DNA of 13,703 nucleotides from Chloroflexota bacterium (lineage in GTDB: Bacteria; Chloroflexota; Anaerolineae; Anaerolineales; UBA4823): positions 1 through 13,703 of the forward strand of contig JAEWYL010000140.1 of the NCBI GenBank assembly GCA_023395675.1, given 5' to 3'. Within the stretch, counting starts at the first letter, position 1, and each line of letters opens with the position of its first letter. This document shows, piece after piece, positions 1 through 6,935 of this stretch. The position numbers were made by a program, and so were the translations under genes. The notes beneath the pieces are model-generated. The model saw only the letters and a list, made by a program, of their open reading frames with translations, had not been told where the DNA came from and ran no database searches.

Positions 1-48
1 CCCCCCCCCCCGCCGGGGGGGGGGGGGGCGCCCCCCCCCCCCCCCCCC
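1..48. repeat. C/G homopolymer tract at the window edge
   Basis: The window opens with runs of about 11 C, 14 G and 18 C, broken by single bases. Nothing else in the window looks like this. The runs are complementary to each other and sit exactly at the edge, so the likeliest explanation is a sequencing or assembly artefact at a contig end. No gene or regulatory role is claimed. Confidence 0.8.
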
Positions 49-121
49 ACGCTGTGTGTTTTCTCGGGACCAGTCTCTGGCGAAAAAGAGCGGAAAATCC
101 CGCTTGGGTTCGCGAACTTTG

Positions 122-147
122 GGAACAGAAACCCCTCTCGCAGCGTC
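122..147 (+). promoter_or_regulatory. Putative ECF-sigma-type promoter of the lipoprotein gene
   Basis: GGAAC (122-126) is followed, after 17 bases, by CGTC (144-147). This matches the general ECF sigma promoter pattern, with an AAC core at -35 and CGTC at -10. The predicted transcript would start near 155 and leave a leader of about 45 bases before the ATG at 201. The -35 differs by one base from the TGCAAC of the two ECF-type promoters at 3234-3371, so use of the same sigma factor is possible but unproven. A chance match cannot be excluded. Confidence 0.4.
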
Positions 148-200
148 ATGGGTAGGAATTGTGGAAAATGGATCAAATAACTCCCGAAAGGATAATAACC

Positions 201-1145
201 ATGAACGCCAGGTTTGTTGTTTCCCAAAAGCTCTTTTTACTGCCAGTCCTGCTCGTTGCGGCAGTCCTCTTCCTGAGCGCCTGCGGACCGGCTGCCGGGG
301 GACCCATCCCCGCTTCACCCTCCCCGGAGGTCGAAAACCCTACCGCAGCTCCAACGGAGGAACCCGTTTCCCCGGGTGAAACCCCGGTCTTCTCGCTGGA
401 TGACCTGGGCCGCCTGACGCCGGATGCCATCCTGCTCGAGCTGGCCTATGAACCCACTTTCTCGCTGCCGGAGTTCTCGTACGTTTTCGGGCGCCCGCCT
501 GCTTTCGCCCTGCTCGCCGATGGGCGGGTGATCTACACCCAGGAGGGGCAGTCCTTCGATGACGAGCGGGTCATGATCGCACAACTGACCCCCGAGGAGA
601 CGGCGGCGCTTATGCAGCAGGTGCTGGACCTGGGCTTCGACCGCCTGGAGAGCTACACTGACTTCTGCTTTACCCAGAGCAATGGTGAAGAGCTCTGCAT
701 AGCGGACGCCGCTTACACCATCCTGCGCATGCGCCAGCCGGATGACGGCTTGAAAGAGGTCAAAATCTACGCCGAATTTGCCAACGACCTGGAGGCCTTT
801 GAAAGCATCGTGCAGCTTCTGGCGGAGTACACCCATCCCGAAGCCGAGGCGTATGTCCCTCAGCAGGCTGCCCTCTTCCTCTCTGAGAATGCCGGCGACC
901 CGCCCGCCGATCCATTGGAATGGCCGCTTGACCCGGCTCTCCTGGAGCAGGCGCCTGCCGACGGCGGGCTCCGGGCAGTGACCCTCGAAGGGCAGGAGCT
1001 GAGCGATTACATCGCCGTCGCAGGCCGCAATACCGGCAGTGCCATCTTCGAGCACGAAGGCGCGTTCTACCGGGCCTATCTGGCGCCCTGGCTGCCCGCT
1101 GTGGATTACAGCGACGAAGTGCTGGCCGCCTTTCCAAATCCATAG
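201..1145 (+). CDS. Secreted lipoprotein of unknown function
   Basis: This 314-residue protein begins with a basic N-terminus, a hydrophobic segment (about 10-24) and a lipobox LSAC with the lipidation cysteine at C28, so it should be exported and lipid-anchored. Residues 29-62 are a Pro/Glu/Thr-rich linker of the kind that tethers a folded domain to the membrane. The remaining part is a mixed globular domain that I do not assign to a named family. C156 and C166 lie ten residues apart and could form a disulfide. The ATG at 201 is preferred over an in-frame ATG at 159 because it follows a GAAAGGA ribosome-binding site and gives a clean signal peptide. The gene is followed at once by a strong terminator and has an ECF-like promoter before it, so it is probably monocistronic. 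Function is unknown; a surface role linked to envelope stress is inferred from context only. Confidence 0.85.
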   Translation: MNARFVVSQKLFLLPVLLVAAVLFLSACGPAAGGPIPASPSPEVENPTAAPTEEPVSPGETPVFSLDDLGRLTPDAILLELAYEPTFSLPEFSYVFGRPPAFALLADGRVIYTQEGQSFDDERVMIAQLTPEETAALMQQVLDLGFDRLESYTDFCFTQSNGEELCIADAAYTILRMRQPDDGLKEVKIYAEFANDLEAFESIVQLLAEYTHPEAEAYVPQQAALFLSENAGDPPADPLEWPLDPALLEQAPADGGLRAVTLEGQELSDYIAVAGRNTGSAIFEHEGAFYRAYLAPWLPAVDYSDEVLAAFPNP

Positions 1146-1167
1146 ACAGTCAACCTGCTGGCGCGAT

Positions 1168-1200
1168 AACGGGGCCGAGCTTCGCTCGGCCCCGTTATTT
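1168..1200. terminator. Rho-independent terminator, shared by convergent genes
   Basis: A 12-bp perfect stem (1168-1179 with 1185-1196, AACGGGGCCGAG / CTCGGCCCCGTT) with a tight CTTCG loop is followed by ATTTGTT. It lies 22 bases after the lipoprotein stop codon. The hairpin could also stop transcripts of the convergent gene on - that ends at 1251, although the T-run is poorer in that direction. Confidence 0.85.
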
Positions 1201-1250
1201 GTTACAAATACACTCTTCTCGGCTGCCCCGCTCGCGCCCCTCCACCGGTT

Positions 1251-1652
1251 TCACTCGGAAAATGGTTCTCCAGGCTCCTCGCGCTCAACCTTTGAAGGGC
1301 GCGGGGAGGTGAGGGCATAGATCAGGATCAGGGCCAGTCCGAAGGCGGTTGGGATCAGGCCGATCAGCATCCAGGGCCCAAAGTTGAGCGGGAACTGCCC
1401 GGGGGCGATGATATAGCCGAAGGGGAACAGGCCCAGGCAGAGGGCAATGCCCAGCGCAGTGAGGACGATCCCCCAGCGCAGGGTGCCCTTGCCGGAGTTT
1501 TTCGGCTGGGGCGGCAGCAGGCCCTTTTCGGCCAGGACGGTTAGTTCCTTGTATTTCAGATAGCGCACGTAAGCGAAGAAACCGAAGACGATCAGGAACA
1601 ATGTGGCGAAAAAAAGTGTGCTTCCGCAGGCAATGGCAAAGTCACTATTCAT
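1251..1652 (-). CDS. Small three-TM membrane protein, DUF6249-like
   Basis: The 133-residue protein has three predicted membrane segments (about 8-30, 58-82 and 90-114). A charged loop between the first two carries YKELTVLAEKGLLPP (35-48). An E(K/R)GL(L/I)PP loop after the first helix is typical of the DUF6249 group of small bacterial membrane proteins, whose function is unknown. The C-terminus is short and charged. The ATG at 1652 is chosen because GGAGAG lies 8 bases before it; an upstream TTG at 1658 would be too close to that site. It lies 106 bases downstream of the DUF4097 gene on the same strand, with no obvious promoter or terminator between, so co-transcription is likely. Family assignment is from recognition of the motif, not from a search. 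Confidence 0.75.
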   Translation of the reverse strand: MNSDFAIACGSTLFFATLFLIVFGFFAYVRYLKYKELTVLAEKGLLPPQPKNSGKGTLRWGIVLTALGIALCLGLFPFGYIIAPGQFPLNFGPWMLIGLIPTAFGLALILIYALTSPRPSKVEREEPGEPFSE

Positions 1653-1758
1653 TGTCAATTCTCTCCATTCCGATCGATTGCAGGCCGGATGCTGCCCTTT
1701 TCCAGGCCAGTGAGGCGTTCCGGGCCGGTCTCAGCTGGTTACAGCCCACGCAAAGCCT

Positions 1759-3087
1759 TTAAGGAGCAGTGTCACCCAGGGACAGCAGCCGGATCTTCCC
1801 ACTTCTCGTTTTCGCGGTTAATGCGGTTCCGCCGCCGTTCAGCGTTCCCTGCCAGTATTTGTCGTTCATCTCGCCGTTCATCGTAACCGGCAGGCTGGAG
1901 CTGATCTCGCCGATATTTGCTTCCAGGTCCAGGTCGAGGGCAGTCCCGGCGGGGATGGCCAGCTCGATATCGCCGAACCCCGCTTCCAGGGAGTGGGGCT
2001 GGGATCCTGCCAGCGAACCTGAGAACCGCACGGACCCGCTGTCGGATTTGAGATTAAGGGTGGCCTCCTCGGCCCCTTCAATCACAATATCTCCGAACCC
2101 GGTTTCGATGCTGATCTCACCCTGGCCTCCTTCCAGCCGGACAAGACCGGATCTGGATGCCAGCCTGTAACTTCGAGCCGCCACGTTGCTAACCTCAAGG
2201 TTGCCGAACCCGCCGGTCAGGTCGAGGGGACCCTCGATCTGTCCCTGTTCGACTGTAATCCGCCCGCTCCGGCTCTCCACTTTGAGCTCCTCGGCCCGGA
2301 CATTCTCGATGAGCACGTCACCGAACTCCGTGTCCACGCGGGCGGGTCCTGCTGTCTCGATCCTGCGCAGCTCGATCCGCCCGCTTTCTCCGCTCAGGGT
2401 CAGGCTGGCGGCCTCTATATCCTCGAGGGTCAGGCTGCCAAAACCGGCTTCGACGAGCACCCCAGAATCGCCCGCATCGGCGCTCAGCAGCTCAATATTT
2501 CCGCTGCTGCTGCTGATGCTCAGTTCCCCGGCTACATCCCGGATACTGACCGTTCCAAAACCGCCGTCCACTTCCAGCCCGGCGCGCACGCCGCTCGCCC
2601 GGATCTCTCCGCTCCTTCCTTCGAGCACAAGCGGGGTCTCCGGCGGCAACCGCAGGGTGAAGCTCACCTGGCTCGCCGTTTCGTTGTCCCGGTTCAGGAG
2701 CTGCCGGGTCTCTTCGGGCCGGTAGGCCAGGGTCAGGCCGTTCGCTCCCTGGCTGATCTCGACCGGCAGCGCCTCTGCTTCCTCCTGGGCTGCGGCTTCG
2801 TCCTCGGCCCAGGCCTCGCGAAGGATCTCGACCTCCACCGTATCTCCTTCCGCGGCGGTTATGTTGATATCGCCGAAGGCGGTGAAGATCTCCACCCGGG
2901 ACGCTTCATCAGCCGGGAAGCTGTGCGTTTCGAGGGTCTCGGCGTGTACCCCTGCCCGACTGTCCAGCGTGACCCTTCCCGGACCGGTAAATAACCAGCG
3001 GAAGGCGCCGATGGCGGTCAGGGCGCATAATCCCAGTACGCCGAGCAGGGCGGCGCCGACGATCATTATTACAATGGGTTTTCTCAT
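1759..3087 (-). CDS. DUF4097-type beta-repeat protein, membrane-anchored
   Basis: This 442-residue protein starts with a hydrophobic anchor or uncleaved signal (about 5-29). It then has an extracytoplasmic region of short beta strands typical of DUF4097 (putative adhesin) proteins. From about residue 176 there is a regular repeat. GFG/EFG motifs at 176, 215, 254, 293, 330 and 370 are spaced 39, 39, 39, 37 and 40 residues apart, each alternating with a SxSGxI motif about 20 residues later. This suggests a beta-solenoid with two half-turns per repeat. The start ATG at 3087 has AGGAG just upstream. DUF4097 genes are often found beside ECF sigma factors, as here, and an ECF-type promoter lies about 150 bases upstream. 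The biochemical role of the family is not established; a surface or stress-related role is inferred. Confidence 0.85.
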   Translation of the reverse strand: MRKPIVIMIVGAALLGVLGLCALTAIGAFRWLFTGPGRVTLDSRAGVHAETLETHSFPADEASRVEIFTAFGDINITAAEGDTVEVEILREAWAEDEAAAQEEAEALPVEISQGANGLTLAYRPEETRQLLNRDNETASQVSFTLRLPPETPLVLEGRSGEIRASGVRAGLEVDGGFGTVSIRDVAGELSISSSSGNIELLSADAGDSGVLVEAGFGSLTLEDIEAASLTLSGESGRIELRRIETAGPARVDTEFGDVLIENVRAEELKVESRSGRITVEQGQIEGPLDLTGGFGNLEVSNVAARSYRLASRSGLVRLEGGQGEISIETGFGDIVIEGAEEATLNLKSDSGSVRFSGSLAGSQPHSLEAGFGDIELAIPAGTALDLDLEANIGEISSSLPVTMNGEMNDKYWQGTLNGGGTALTAKTRSGKIRLLSLGDTAP

Positions 3088-3233
3088 AGTGGCTCCTGTT
3101 CGCTGCTGCTTTCAATCTTCAATTCTTTCAGGCGAGTACAGGATAAAGGCGTCACCCTGCGATTGCTAATCCCATACTGACGTCTTTACGCTCCCATGCA
3201 TCCACGGTTACCTGTTGTCTCGCTCTTAATCAA

Positions 3234-3263
3234 TAAGACCGGGGAAGGTGAAAAAAAGTTGCA
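3234..3263 (-). promoter_or_regulatory. Putative ECF-type promoter of the DUF4097 gene
   Basis: Read on the - strand, TGCAACTTTT (3263-3254) is the -35, and GGTCTTA (3240-3234) is the -10 after 17 bases from the AAC core. The -35 decamer is identical to that of the divergent sigma-gene promoter, and the -10 shares GTCT with it. Transcription would start near 3228, about 140 bases before the DUF4097 start codon. The shared decamer implies that the neighbouring ECF sigma factor recognises both promoters. Confidence 0.55.
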
Positions 3264-3341
3264 TGCAGGGGAAAAACGGCCTCGATTCTTCAGAGCAGTC
3301 CGGATAACGAAAAGAAAAGGGATAAAATTCAGAATTGAGGC

Positions 3342-3370
3342 TGCAACTTTTCCGCCCCCGCTCCGTCTAA
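3342..3370 (+). promoter_or_regulatory. Putative autoregulated ECF promoter of the sigma operon
   Basis: TGCAACTTTT (3342-3351) is followed, 16 bases after the AAC core, by CGTCTAA (3364-3370). This closely resembles autoregulated ECF promoters, which typically have an AACTT-like -35 and CGTC or GTCTAA at -10. Transcription would start near 3376, about 90 bases before the start codon. A TATATA at 3372-3377 could act as a housekeeping -10, but there is no good -35 at the right distance. Confidence 0.65.
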
Positions 3371-3396
3371 CTATATAGAGGAGCGACCGCCGCTTC

Positions 3397-3424
3397 AGGC
3401 TCTTCCGCCCCACCGGAAAAGCCT
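3397..3424 (+). other. Leader hairpin upstream of the ECF sigma gene
   Basis: AGGCTCTTCCG (3397-3407) pairs with CGGAAAAGCCT (3414-3424), giving ten base pairs, one C/A mismatch and a 6-base loop. A run of five T follows at about 3432-3436. The element lies inside the predicted leader of the sigma transcript. It could weakly attenuate transcription or stabilise the mRNA. The T-run is not directly adjacent, so it is a poor classical terminator. Confidence 0.35.
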
Positions 3425-3467
3425 AAAAACCTTTTTCGAGGCAATCATTTGCGGATTGGGATGGCCA

Positions 3468-4025
3468 GTGAGCGCAGTCGAAGAAACCCTGATAGCCCGC
3501 TCCATCAGCGGCGATACGGCGGCTTTTGAGGCGCTGGTCAACTCCCATGCCCGGTACGTTTATAACCTGGCCCTGAGGCTGGTCCACGACCCCCATGAGG
3601 CCGAAGATATCGCCCAGGACGCTTTTCTCCGGGCCTGGCGGGGCCTGCCGCAGTTCCGCGGCCGGTCAAAATTCTCGACCTGGTTGTATACCATCGTCAC
3701 CCGCCTGTGTTACGACCGGCTGCCGCGCATCCGCCAGGACCTGCTCAGCCTGGCGCCCACCGAGGAGGCCCTGGCGCTGGAGGACGAACGGCAGACGGTT
3801 GAGCCGGAGCTGCTGACAGCCGAAATGCGCCGCTGCCTGCACGCCGCCATAGATAACCTGCCGCAGGGCTACCGTCTGCTGATCAACCTGCGCCATCTCC
3901 AGGAGATGAGCTATGAAGAGATCGCCCAGGTCACCGGGATGCCGCTCGGCACCGTCAAAGCCGGAATCTACCGGGCAAGGCTGCAGTTAAAAAAGGTATT
4001 GGAAGCTGAAGAGGTGGAACAATGA
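3468..4025 (+). CDS. ECF-family RNA polymerase sigma factor
   Basis: This sigma-70 family protein directs RNA polymerase to a small set of stress promoters. From the GTG at 3468 it has 185 residues, the usual ECF size. An N-terminal sigma-2 region contains FEALVNSHARYVYNLALRL, then the DPHEAEDIAQDAFLRAWRGL core and the FSTWLYTIVTR segment that contacts the -10. A short linker leads to sigma-4 with LPQGYRLLINLRHLQEMSYEEIA and the helix-turn-helix GMPLGTVKAGIYRARLQLKK. The GTG has a GGGATGG sequence at a workable distance; an in-frame TTG at 3456 would add four residues and is less well placed. Its stop overlaps the next start as ATGA, so translation is coupled to the probable anti-sigma gene. 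The promoter pair in the upstream gap suggests autoregulation and control of the DUF4097 gene. Confidence 0.93.
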   Translation: MSAVEETLIARSISGDTAAFEALVNSHARYVYNLALRLVHDPHEAEDIAQDAFLRAWRGLPQFRGRSKFSTWLYTIVTRLCYDRLPRIRQDLLSLAPTEEALALEDERQTVEPELLTAEMRRCLHAAIDNLPQGYRLLINLRHLQEMSYEEIAQVTGMPLGTVKAGIYRARLQLKKVLEAEEVEQ

Positions 4026-4426
4026 ACGCTGCGAACGATCCCCGCATTGATGCGGCGCTGGACAGCTACCCGCCTGCTCCTCTGCCGCCCGGTTTCAGCC
4101 GCCGTCTGATGGCTCGCATCGTCTCCGACCGGGCAGCAGCCCCGCCCGTATTCCGGCTGAACTTTCTGGACTTTATCATCCCCGCCTGTCTGGCTCTTAC
4201 TCTGACGCTGGTATTCAGCGCCAGCCTGTACGCGCGCACGCTGCTCGACCCCCTCCTGCTGGCCCGCCTGCGCCTCCAGCTGCTGCTGCTCTCGCAGCAG
4301 GCGAGGTTTGTATTGAACCAGGATGCCCTCCCGCTGCTGGCGCTGCTGGCCGCCGGATTGGCCCTGGGCTTGCTGGGGGCCCTGGCCGGGTTTGCCTCTC
4401 TCCGGCCCCGGCTGGGGTGGGAGTAG
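4022..4426 (+). CDS. Two-TM protein, probable anti-sigma factor
   Basis: The 134-residue protein overlaps the sigma gene by four bases, with GAGGTGG just upstream of its ATG. It has a short cytoplasmic N-terminus (1-47) with APLPPGFSRRLMARI, a segment I have seen in proteins encoded next to ECF sigma factors. This is followed by a membrane helix (about 48-71), a Leu/Arg/Gln-rich amphipathic stretch (73-97) and a second membrane helix (about 102-125). Position and topology point to a membrane-bound anti-sigma factor that holds the ECF sigma until an envelope signal arrives. It has no HxxxCxxC zinc motif, and the cytoplasmic part is shorter than in classical zinc anti-sigma domains, so the function is inferred from context and not from a recognised domain. 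Confidence 0.65.
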   Translation: MNAANDPRIDAALDSYPPAPLPPGFSRRLMARIVSDRAAAPPVFRLNFLDFIIPACLALTLTLVFSASLYARTLLDPLLLARLRLQLLLLSQQARFVLNQDALPLLALLAAGLALGLLGALAGFASLRPRLGWE

Positions 4427-4469
4427 GCAGCAACCCCTCTTCGCATAGCCACTTCTGTATTAATAATAG

Positions 4470-4521
4470 GTGTTGGTGGTACGTGCGGCCTCACAGCCTC
4501 ATGCACCACCAACACTTTTTT
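4470..4521. terminator. Strong terminator between convergent sigma and hypD operons
   Basis: GTGTTGGTGGTACGTG (4470-4485) pairs with CATGCACCACCAACAC (4500-4515), with one mismatch and one G-T pair, followed directly by six T (4516-4521). It is a good Rho-independent terminator for the sigma operon on +. As the hypD gene on - ends at 4533, the same hairpin can end that transcript; there the downstream bases are CTATTATTAATA, which are A/T-rich but not a T-run. Confidence 0.85.
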
Positions 4522-4532
4522 GATTCGGGCGA

Positions 4533-6899
4533 TTAGAAGGACGTATGCTCGCTGCGGGCGATGATCTCGTCCTGCAGGGCCGTGCTGAGGTCGCAGAAAT
4601 AATCGCTGTAGCCGGCCACACGCACGATCAGGTCCCGGTGCTCTTCGGGATGCGCCTGCGCGGCTCGCAGCGTGGCCGCATCCACCACATTGAACTGGAT
4701 ATGGTGCCCATCCAGGCGGAAATAGGCGCGGATCAGGTCGGTCAGCCGGGCCAGCCCGGTCTCGCCTTCCAGCAGGGAGGGGGTGAATTTCTGGTTGAGC
4801 AGGGTCCCACCTGTCAGCACGTGGTCCATCTTGGCGGCGGATTTCAACGCCGCAGTCGGGCCGCAGCGGTCGGCGCCCTGCACGGGGGAGATCCCTTCGG
4901 AGAGCGGTGCGCCCTCCCGCCGCCCATCGGGCGTGGCCCCGCACACCGAACCGAAGTAGACGTGGCAGGTGGTGGGGAGCAGGTTGATGTGATACTGCCC
5001 GCCCTTTGTGTTGGGCCGGCCCTCCACCGTCCGGTAGTAGGTCTCGAAGACCGCCCGCATCTCCCCGTCGGCATAGTCGTCGTCGTTGCCGTACTTGGGG
5101 GTGCGGTTCAGCAAAAGCTGCCGCAGGCGCTCCTGCCCGGCGAAATCGTGCTCCAGGGCGGTCAGCAGCTCGTCCATGCCGAGCGTCCGGCGGTCGAACA
5201 CGTGGTACTTGAGCGCAGCCAGGGAGTCGCTGATGGTGCCCAGACCCACGCCCTGGATATAGCTGGTGTTGTAGCGCGCCCCGCCGTCGTGGTAATCGCG
5301 GCCGGAAGCGATACAGTCGTCGGTCAGCAGCGAGAGGAAGGGGACAGGCAGATAGGCGGCATACAGGCGCTCGATCACGCTGTTGCCGCGCACCTTGACG
5401 TCGATGAAATACGCCAGTTGGGTCTCGAATGCTCCAAACAGCTCCTCGTAGCTGGCAAACCGCGCCGGGTCGCCGGTGTGAGGGCCGAGCTGGCGCCCGG
5501 TGCGCGGGTCGCGCCCGTCGTGGTAGGCCAGCTCCAGCACCTTTGGCAGGTTGAAATAGCCGGTCAGGTTATAGTTCTCTTTTCCAAAGGCGCCCACCTC
5601 CACGCACCCGCTCGACCCACCCTGGCGGGCGTCGGCGACGGACTTGCCCATGCGCACCAGTTCCTGCACGATCAGGTCGCTGTTGAAGACCGAGGGCTGC
5701 CCGAATCCGGTGCGAATGATGCGGGCGGCGCGCTGGATGAAGCGGTCGGGGTTTTTCTTGCTCACCTGGATCGAGGCGCTGGGCTGCAGTAGGCGCATCT
5801 CCTCGATCACGTCCAGCAGCAGGTAGGTGACTTCGCTGACCCCATCCGAACCGTCCTCCCGGACGCCACCGAGGTTGATCTGGGCGAAATCGGTATAGGT
5901 TCCGCTTTCAGCCGCCGTCACGCCCACTTTGGGAGGGGCGGGCTGGTTGTTGAACTTGATCCAGAAGCACTGCAGCAGCTCCTCGGCCGCTTCCCGGGTC
6001 AGGCTGCCGTCTGCCAGCCCCTGGCGGTAGAACGGCTCCAGGTGCTGGTCGAGCTTCCCCGGGCAGTAGGCGTCCCAGGGGTTCAGCTCGGTGGTGACGC
6101 CCAGGTGAACGAACCAGTAGGCTTGCAGCGCCTCCCAGAAATCGCGCGGGGCGCGAGCCGGCACCCGGGCGCAGACCTCCGCAATCCGCTCCAGCTCCGC
6201 CCGGCGGGCCGGGTCAGGCTCTTCCGCAGCCAGCGCCAGCGCCGCCGCGGCATGGCGCTCCGCATAGCCGATCACTGCCCCGGCGGCGATATGCATCCCT
6301 TTGAGCTGCTCGGCCCGCGCATAAGCGTCAGGATCGTTCAAAAAGTCCAGCCGTTCGAGGGCAGTTTCGATCTCGGCCTGGAAGTCCAGCAGCCCCCTGC
6401 GGTAGATTTTCCCATCCAGGACGGTGTGGCCCGGCGAGCGCTGCTCCATGAATTCCGTGAAGATCCCGGCCTCGTAAGCCGCCAGCCATTCCGGGCTCAT
6501 CTCCTGGAAGATCAGCTCGCGCATCGTTTTTCCCTGCCAGTAGGGGATGATGTCTTCCGTGTAGACCTTGCGGGCCTCCGGGCTCACCTTGAAAGGGATC
6601 TTTTCGCGGCTGTCCAGGATCTCCAGGTCTGACAGGCTGTGGCAGCACAGCTCCGGGTAGGTGGGGGCCGCTTTGGGGAGCGGCCCTTTCTCGCCCACAA
6701 TCAGCTCGCCCGCGCCGATATAGACCGCCTTTCGCTCCAGCAGGCACTGGAAGGCCCGGGCGCGGCGCACCGGGGCAGACATCAGGACGCCGTTCTCCCG
6801 GTACCAGGCGGTCAGCAGCTCGGCCCGCTCGGTGGAGAGTGTCGGTTCGGCTTCCAAACTCTGCCGGCGCAGACCGGCAACACGCGCGCTCATGCTCAT
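4533..6899 (-). CDS. hypD: Trans-4-hydroxy-L-proline dehydratase, glycyl radical enzyme
   Basis: This glycyl radical enzyme should dehydrate trans-4-hydroxy-L-proline to (S)-1-pyrroline-5-carboxylate in the cytoplasm under anoxic conditions. The 788-residue protein carries the active-site thiyl cysteine and base in SGCVEV (C432, E434) and the glycyl radical loop RVAGYSDYF (G763) near its C-terminus. By memory of the Clostridioides difficile enzyme (C434, E436, G765; pocket residues F152, H160, D278, S334, D339, F340, Y450), every one of these is present here at an offset of two (F150, H158, D276, S332, D337, F338, Y448). Long stretches also match, for example SPEWLAAYEAG and FNNQPAPPKVG. The ATG at 6899 is chosen because GGAGG lies 8 bases upstream; an in-frame TTG at 6914 lies before that site. 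Its activase is encoded 36 bases upstream. An alternative is a close GRE paralogue acting on a related cyclic amino acid. Confidence 0.88.
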   Translation of the reverse strand: MSMSARVAGLRRQSLEAEPTLSTERAELLTAWYRENGVLMSAPVRRARAFQCLLERKAVYIGAGELIVGEKGPLPKAAPTYPELCCHSLSDLEILDSREKIPFKVSPEARKVYTEDIIPYWQGKTMRELIFQEMSPEWLAAYEAGIFTEFMEQRSPGHTVLDGKIYRRGLLDFQAEIETALERLDFLNDPDAYARAEQLKGMHIAAGAVIGYAERHAAAALALAAEEPDPARRAELERIAEVCARVPARAPRDFWEALQAYWFVHLGVTTELNPWDAYCPGKLDQHLEPFYRQGLADGSLTREAAEELLQCFWIKFNNQPAPPKVGVTAAESGTYTDFAQINLGGVREDGSDGVSEVTYLLLDVIEEMRLLQPSASIQVSKKNPDRFIQRAARIIRTGFGQPSVFNSDLIVQELVRMGKSVADARQGGSSGCVEVGAFGKENYNLTGYFNLPKVLELAYHDGRDPRTGRQLGPHTGDPARFASYEELFGAFETQLAYFIDVKVRGNSVIERLYAAYLPVPFLSLLTDDCIASGRDYHDGGARYNTSYIQGVGLGTISDSLAALKYHVFDRRTLGMDELLTALEHDFAGQERLRQLLLNRTPKYGNDDDYADGEMRAVFETYYRTVEGRPNTKGGQYHINLLPTTCHVYFGSVCGATPDGRREGAPLSEGISPVQGADRCGPTAALKSAAKMDHVLTGGTLLNQKFTPSLLEGETGLARLTDLIRAYFRLDGHHIQFNVVDAATLRAAQAHPEEHRDLIVRVAGYSDYFCDLSTALQDEIIARSEHTSF

Positions 6900-6935
6900 C
6901 TGGGTACCCTCCAATCGAATAACTATTCCGGTCCT

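Larger units (their letters stand above)
3088..3467. other. Divergent intergenic region with two ECF-type promoters
   Basis: These 380 bases separate the DUF4097 gene (-) from the ECF sigma gene (+) and carry no credible gene. They are richer in A and T than their surroundings. They hold two divergent ECF-like promoters, listed separately, and a leader hairpin on the sigma side. Nothing further was recognised in 3088-3230, which would be the untranslated leader of the DUF4097 transcript. Confidence 0.7.

Noticed and set aside
315..1055. A 246-residue open frame on - opposite the lipoprotein gene
   Set aside because: The + frame has a signal peptide, lipobox, ribosome-binding site and terminator; the - frame has none.
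1197..1209. ATTTGT-T-ACAAAT palindrome next to the lipoprotein terminator
   Set aside because: It sits between two converging genes with no promoter to control and is A/T-rich, so it is more likely part of the terminator tail than an operator.
4066..4944. A 292-residue frame on - spanning the end of the anti-sigma gene and the hypD terminator
   Set aside because: It crosses a strong terminator and two well-supported genes in the wrong frame, and is Arg/Ala/Gly-rich as is typical of shadow frames.
4545..5792. A 415-residue open frame on + opposite the dehydratase gene
   Set aside because: It lies wholly inside the hypD coding region on the other strand, has no ribosome-binding site or domain, and its composition is what GC-rich third positions produce in an opposite frame.
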